From: a virus | Virus record (IMG/VR): IMGVR_UViG_3300001450_000102 | Location: 12,128-37,522 of that record | Length of the DNA stretch: 25,395 nt | Strand: one strand, 5' to 3' | Shown: positions 23,501 to 25,395 of the stretch, piece by piece | Position numbering within the stretch: position 1 is the stretch's first letter | Layout of the letters: every line of letters starts with the position of its first letter | Program-made: the position numbers and the translations under genes | The notes under the pieces: generated by a model | The model's database searches: none | Told to the model about the DNA's origin: nothing | Seen by the model: only the letters and a program-made list of their open reading frames with translations

Positions 23501-24676
23501 GTATAGAGCAACCCTATCTAACATTAAAGTTATTACAGAATTGTCTTTGTTGTCATCAGGATATGCTGTGATTTGATAACCATACATATTAGCAGCAGTT
23601 CCAGTAAAAGAACCGGAACTTACTTGCGCCCCATCTTGATATACAACGTAAGCACCATTAGTATAATCTAAAGTAACATCAACGTCAATCCAAGCGGTAT
23701 CATTGGTGTAAGTTGTCTTAGTAGCGTTACCGTTGTATAAAGCACCGTAGGAATCATAGTTGTTGAGAGATAGGTTGAAACTGATTGCAGGGGTGTTACT
23801 ACTATGAGTAAAACCATCTTCGTATGTATCGCCAACCCTGCTAGTAAATCCCAACATGACATTAACATTAGCCCCCGCGTTACCTTCTGATGTTGTGCTA
23901 CCGTTAAAAGACCTTACTGCTACTCTAAGATGGAATATGTCACCGTCTGCTCTACTATTTAATGAACCGTCGTATATTATAGATGCTGTTGAAGGAACTA
24001 CTCCACTATTAGGTGCAGTTTGGTAGTAAGATTGAATGGCTAAAAAAGGTTTGCTTGCCGGTGAAGTAACAGGGAAGAATACATTTTCAGGGCAAATGTG
24101 TGAAGCGTTATCGAATCTCATTGTTTCTCCCATCCATGTGCCTATTAGATTTGCTTTCTGCGTGAAAGGAACTGCGTAAGTAGCATCTACATATCCGGCA
24201 TTCTTAGAAGTAAAGTTACCGTCTCCATAACCTATTGAGTTTGTTCTACCAAACGTAGAATCACTAGCACCTAAAGGTATTATATATTTACCTAGTGTAT
24301 CATAACCGTTTGTAAACAATTGATATGCGTCACTACCACTACCACCATATCTATATTTGTTACCTACATTCCCATCAGGATATTGTAACTGTGCTTTACC
24401 TTCCCATTTGTCTGATTTATTTCTAATAACATCTTGTCCTATATACTCAAAGGAACCATTGTTCTGTAAGTATCTAGTAGTGTTATTTGTTCCTACAAGA
24501 GTTGAGTCATAGTTAGTAACCAATGACCTCTCTATTATAGACCAACGATATTTGGGATTTAAAGTAGCCTCTCCGTTCATAGGATTTCCATAATGAGTTT
24601 TGGTATGGTCGTATGACCCTGTAGCACTAGGACTATTATTATCTTCTGCTATGGCTCTAGCCCCCTCCGAAGTCAT
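17510..24676 (-). CDS. Giant tail hub/baseplate/fibre-like protein (2388 aa)
   Basis: A 2388-residue, beta-rich, Asn/Ser/Thr/Gly-rich virion protein. A ConA-like/LamG-type jelly-roll pattern lies near residues 245-395 (HLRVAVRSF, WIDVDVTLDY, YVVYQDGAQVSSGSF, LMLDRVALYRP), fitting glycan or surface binding. Residues 405-520 (KLSISDD to VELQARDNLSLLDRQ) and regions near 1670-1800 and 2070-2100 resemble baseplate hub/tail-associated proteins. Repeated small beta modules occur at about 1110-1170 (NSHDGAYEILNVPSTTT) and 1356-1410 (NATFQTWGIEKGMY). A flexible Gly/Pro/Asp linker lies near residues 2130-2155. It follows a tape-measure-like gene, the usual tail order. The ATG at 24676 has no Shine-Dalgarno, and a better-supported reading frame lies upstream, so the real N-terminus is uncertain. 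Confidence 0.75.
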   Translation of the reverse strand: MTSEGARAIAEDNNSPSATGSYDHTKTHYGNPMNGEATLNPKYRWSIIERSLVTNYDSTLVGTNNTTRYLQNNGSFEYIGQDVIRNKSDKWEGKAQLQYPDGNVGNKYRYGGSGSDAYQLFTNGYDTLGKYIIPLGASDSTFGRTNSIGYGDGNFTSKNAGYVDATYAVPFTQKANLIGTWMGETMRFDNASHICPENVFFPVTSPASKPFLAIQSYYQTAPNSGVVPSTASIIYDGSLNSRADGDIFHLRVAVRSFNGSTTSEGNAGANVNVMLGFTSRVGDTYEDGFTHSSNTPAISFNLSLNNYDSYGALYNGNATKTTYTNDTAWIDVDVTLDYTNGAYVVYQDGAQVSSGSFTGTAANMYGYQITAYPDDNKDNSVITLMLDRVALYRPLTNHPSGIQLAPVNDLKITSVVNGISSCKLSISDDADNDDGDIGFSANDYDYTLTPIFDSSITSDWYLLVFGASGYDWDVSSRIDRPLWRGIIEKMRIKQQGRDRIVELQARDNLSLLDRQVPLWEVGQDGLNDDESQNPFWLYDSQGFSNTMNFGVKPLKLLSKELGFDSDDAFLERTDQRMQLGSGHPIQMYVNEDADGPNDVEDDYAGVGINSVGKNGNKTIIFLSGNASYTTSSSITIRGGAKNGMNITAQTPSAVGTHIDRDGQTQQTLSFTQTQLPYQGSSIVGGNAKGNIVYAGKFDWSDETDYDYWYNKITYNGQFIIRSPNTFPTFPDEMNQSDRIAGYSAVNLALAELDQYIIVNAFHPSSEQYSFCFDEDPNLKPYDFFRVPVNSNPNGTVNNVLSDKVHYVMSIRKVMNQHVLNNNDIHTELQTGSRQRWIVTTNTSYFQSGSGTGVEFGNFTTYDGLLSGDDRLFYESSVSIGTPISTSLPTNQPDLTSKVSQAVWMRDLPKSLWFQYHFGDITTNTHIADTTTAAIVSSNATTVQISSTTKTALDNANVSSGVAELNGSDLFIFKGVVTVGSNHYLVGCQFISRTHSNGVALKFPQIRNDYKHLWLLWSDMRNNGRASADSGTRKRNFGLQSPSSSNYEINIFFKDQVNNQNQKDLFTTLKTGEDVDIWSVDSTLDPTTGSAFSRPIDYSNPIPVNTITAVTGNANASLNGKTLVTYPSAHNLTATTYHVALYNTNSHDGAYEILNVPSTTTLILDKVFGSADSGKTGGILSAKTTGTTLLFDKPHYKEWHNLGGAFLIIDSSKFFNINSNANNGRVGQAAGGKTTLSDYTATVRGFPDLIDNYWSEAISTSANSGSLYSEHPNKHLIRNDLVLTTNNSKVGDFFLCIDTDDFDNSGYGRIVGVKNDGNNSQTKTEVFFGWQGKNGNDRTGTVTGYGNNPSAGYFELTDSNATFQTWGIEKGMYIINTTTDKTIEDIYSFSSNGGRFRILSVESQTVIRVELTYYSTQLIQSSPFIGLGSGRVPSIPLTSDMTSNRWGVNNSYLIPEQLSGVATIAKGAFMIDADSTQDEIREEVERLYETICGVDTIQQRYIMMDFIVNETFLYNNGTFSIEDKLAAANLELGFKTKYDAVSITNTLAPIHLMDLMMYVDGFVECRTSNTYFDHDKFRALWTAATMKTWLPQTRLSTTYDINNIPITENISTDGGTSHPFANIDSYGGPYDSRTQDLLKIVRNIQKRSGQGIDKSLVTSFSFLQGRDGKIEYRPKYNSGHNFTRNNLSISDLDGDIAGKIDNVRVYYKNGYSFVDFPKPELTDTTRWKVIEHPDITSDLEALSIAKKEYNTQKNPRLSIKASPMKASEQFNGSSRVVADTMLDGGRFGYIADPQRVIQGYDDLTQADAYSWTRLGTGGTLFGGMVNGMDGMMDDASDIYNRFGNSNNASGWPITWNNNYYWYGSNSLSYALQIVHIPKYMPKVNSNGEPLRLAISVNTNLTSSIDDAVFTLHLLDYQFSASQNSEGHGPSLAATTVSNTGTSLQEINMKGSGFYEINVPSSYWASTGQASGIKVVISFNAEYCKALLRHRCGSRESGNLFKNANSITGTTITTGNSSSIFPLGMRKYTEMKGYANTRAEWYAPRLLITDDLVYLPATFATYTDKGLGLTNEVLSIQKVDWRVSSDGLETINLRLERDESLAAAGVLPYIFSGMGTPTLDTQAVSVADSDEGNNTGVGGGTFTPPGGVSGADNIDPNKDNPEGGNAYSNEQGGTHFKKTIGIQELTTTLYSTLKGRGNLSDSTLSYNNKFTILGQQKPSKRPSAMKATEGLGQTITPSTGSLTVTNKGISFGGAGHPEDNAQPNTTTSFFMKSPTDVMTNEINITAKVSMKYQEQTKIAILLVKAECLETGSFTNNSVVVRTNTENTIQLLSTDIEGIKKAGNTMKITISRSAGQNADTASTMSVNVSDIQVNYRRAAVFSDSGSSTFTN

Positions 24677-24728
24677 CGTAGTAACCCGCTATCCAAAGAT
24701 TATATTTACCATTAACAGACCTAACCAA
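24657..24728 (-). other. Possible out-of-frame N-terminal extension of the tail gene
   Basis: On the minus strand a TTG at 24728, three bases after a GGGTGAT Shine-Dalgarno (24738-24732), opens a 23-residue frame (VRSVNGKYNLWIAGYYDDF then Gly) that stops at a TAG at 24657. It looks protein-like and is one base out of frame with the giant gene that begins inside it. Dropping one G of the G5 run (24665-24661) would join both frames into one protein with a well-placed Shine-Dalgarno. It is either a sequencing or assembly indel, a real mutation, a +1 recoding site, or chance. Confidence 0.45.
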
Positions 24729-24732
24729 AATA

Positions 24733-25395
24733 TCACCCTAGACTTGCCATACTCGTATTGATATTGCTAATACCTGCTTCCTCTTGTATCAATTCTATAA
24801 TTTCATTTGCGACTTGCCTTGTAGTCATACCATTAAAGTTGTTAGTCATAATTACTTCTGTATTTGCTACAAAGTTTTCCACTCCTTGTTGCTTTACTTG
24901 TTTCACTAAAGCCCCTACAGCGTTACCTGCTTTGAAACCGTAGAACATTTCTTCTCGATTATCGTTAAACTTAGCCATAGCCTCTTCGCCATCTTCTAAA
25001 GAACCAGTGAACTCATCTATCCAATCGTAACTGTCTTGCCCGACGGATAATAACTCGTCTAACCCTTCTACTGTATCATCTACTGCTACGTCAAACACAC
25101 CCATATATTCAGCAAATCTAGCAATACCATAAGAAAGACCTAATACAATAACTCCTACACCACTCGCTACTAACAATCCTCTCATGCCCATAGACGCAGC
25201 ACCGGCTGATTTTGCTACAGCAACATTAGAAGCAGCGAGGTTGTAATTAGACGCTGCTGCTTTATCGGCAGCCAAACCACCGTTTATCATAGCACCGGAT
25301 AATCTAACCATTTGAAATTGTGCTGCCGCCATTTGAACCGTCATCATAATTGTAGATATACCCATAGCAATTGCAGCAGTTCTTTGCATTCTCAT
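24733..25395 (-). CDS. Tail tape-measure-like protein, C-terminal part (partial)
   Basis: The frame is open to the right edge, so only the last 220 or so residues are visible and the true start is outside the window. It is Ala/Gly/Met-rich with hydrophobic segments (AIAMGISTIMMTVQMAAAQF and GLLVASGVGVIVLGLSYGIARF) flanked by helical, acidic stretches (DEFTGSLEDGEEAMAKFND), as expected of tape-measure proteins that set tail length and cross the host envelope. The C-terminus has NEIIELIQEEAGI. It lies just upstream of the hub-like gene, with a gap of 56 bases. Other membrane-associated tail proteins are possible. Confidence 0.6.
   Translation of the reverse strand: MRMQRTAAIAMGISTIMMTVQMAAAQFQMVRLSGAMINGGLAADKAAASNYNLAASNVAVAKSAGAASMGMRGLLVASGVGVIVLGLSYGIARFAEYMGVFDVAVDDTVEGLDELLSVGQDSYDWIDEFTGSLEDGEEAMAKFNDNREEMFYGFKAGNAVGALVKQVKQQGVENFVANTEVIMTNNFNGMTTRQVANEIIELIQEEAGISNINTSMASLG

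Noticed and set aside
24733-25395. Complete tape-measure gene starting at base 25395
   Set aside because: The ATG coincides with the window edge and the protein is far too short for a tape measure, so it is more likely an internal Met.

Overview
The window looks like part of the genome of a head-tailed double-stranded DNA virus of an archaeon, most plausibly a magrovirus-like virus of marine group II Euryarchaeota (Poseidoniales). This is inferred from gene content and not proven. The DNA is AT-rich by eye and very tightly packed: genes overlap through ATGA or GTGA junctions, and no gap between genes exceeds about 65 bases, so no stretch over 300 bases lacks a gene. The replication proteins are of archaeal/eukaryotic type, upstream regions carry archaeal TATA boxes, and the left part sits beside a tail module on the opposite strand. 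No tRNA, rRNA, CRISPR, insertion sequence or integrase was seen.

Bases 1-17517 (plus strand) form a replication and nucleic-acid module of about 22 genes in several short operons. In order: the 3' part of an MCM-like AAA+ ATPase; two small winged-helix-like proteins; a possible small-terminase-like protein; an unknown 88-residue protein; an unknown 220-residue protein; a small membrane protein; a wHTH/zinc-ribbon protein; unknown small genes, including a conserved phage protein rich in His and Cys; an RFC-small-like clamp loader; an OB-fold SSB/RPA; a GroES-like and a GroEL-like (group I) chaperonin pair; a Sak4/RadA-like ATPase; a PCNA-like clamp; a small HTH protein; family B DNA polymerase; two small proteins; a Cas4-like Fe-S nuclease; a zinc ribbon; an archaeo-eukaryotic primase with a PriL-like cysteine tail; and an XPF/ERCC4-HhH nuclease.

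Bases 17510-25395 (minus strand) hold the tail module: a 2388-residue baseplate/hub/fibre-like protein and the C-terminal part of a tape-measure-like protein that runs off the right edge. The two modules converge, with their last genes overlapping by 8 bases.

Together the left genes would supply most of a replisome (helicase, primase, polymerase, clamp, clamp loader, SSB) plus recombination/repair nucleases. The chaperonin pair probably helps fold virion or replication proteins.

The most notable signals are: (1) a group I chaperonin operon inside an archaeal-style replication module, with a GroES whose mobile-loop region is very short; (2) TATA boxes at a fixed 30-base distance from leaderless start codons and about 48-49 bases from Shine-Dalgarno-led starts, including a 20-base perfect repeat at two promoters; (3) a probable frame break at the 5' end of the giant tail gene; (4) several small winged-helix-like paralogues; (5) variant catalytic motifs in PolB and ERCC4.
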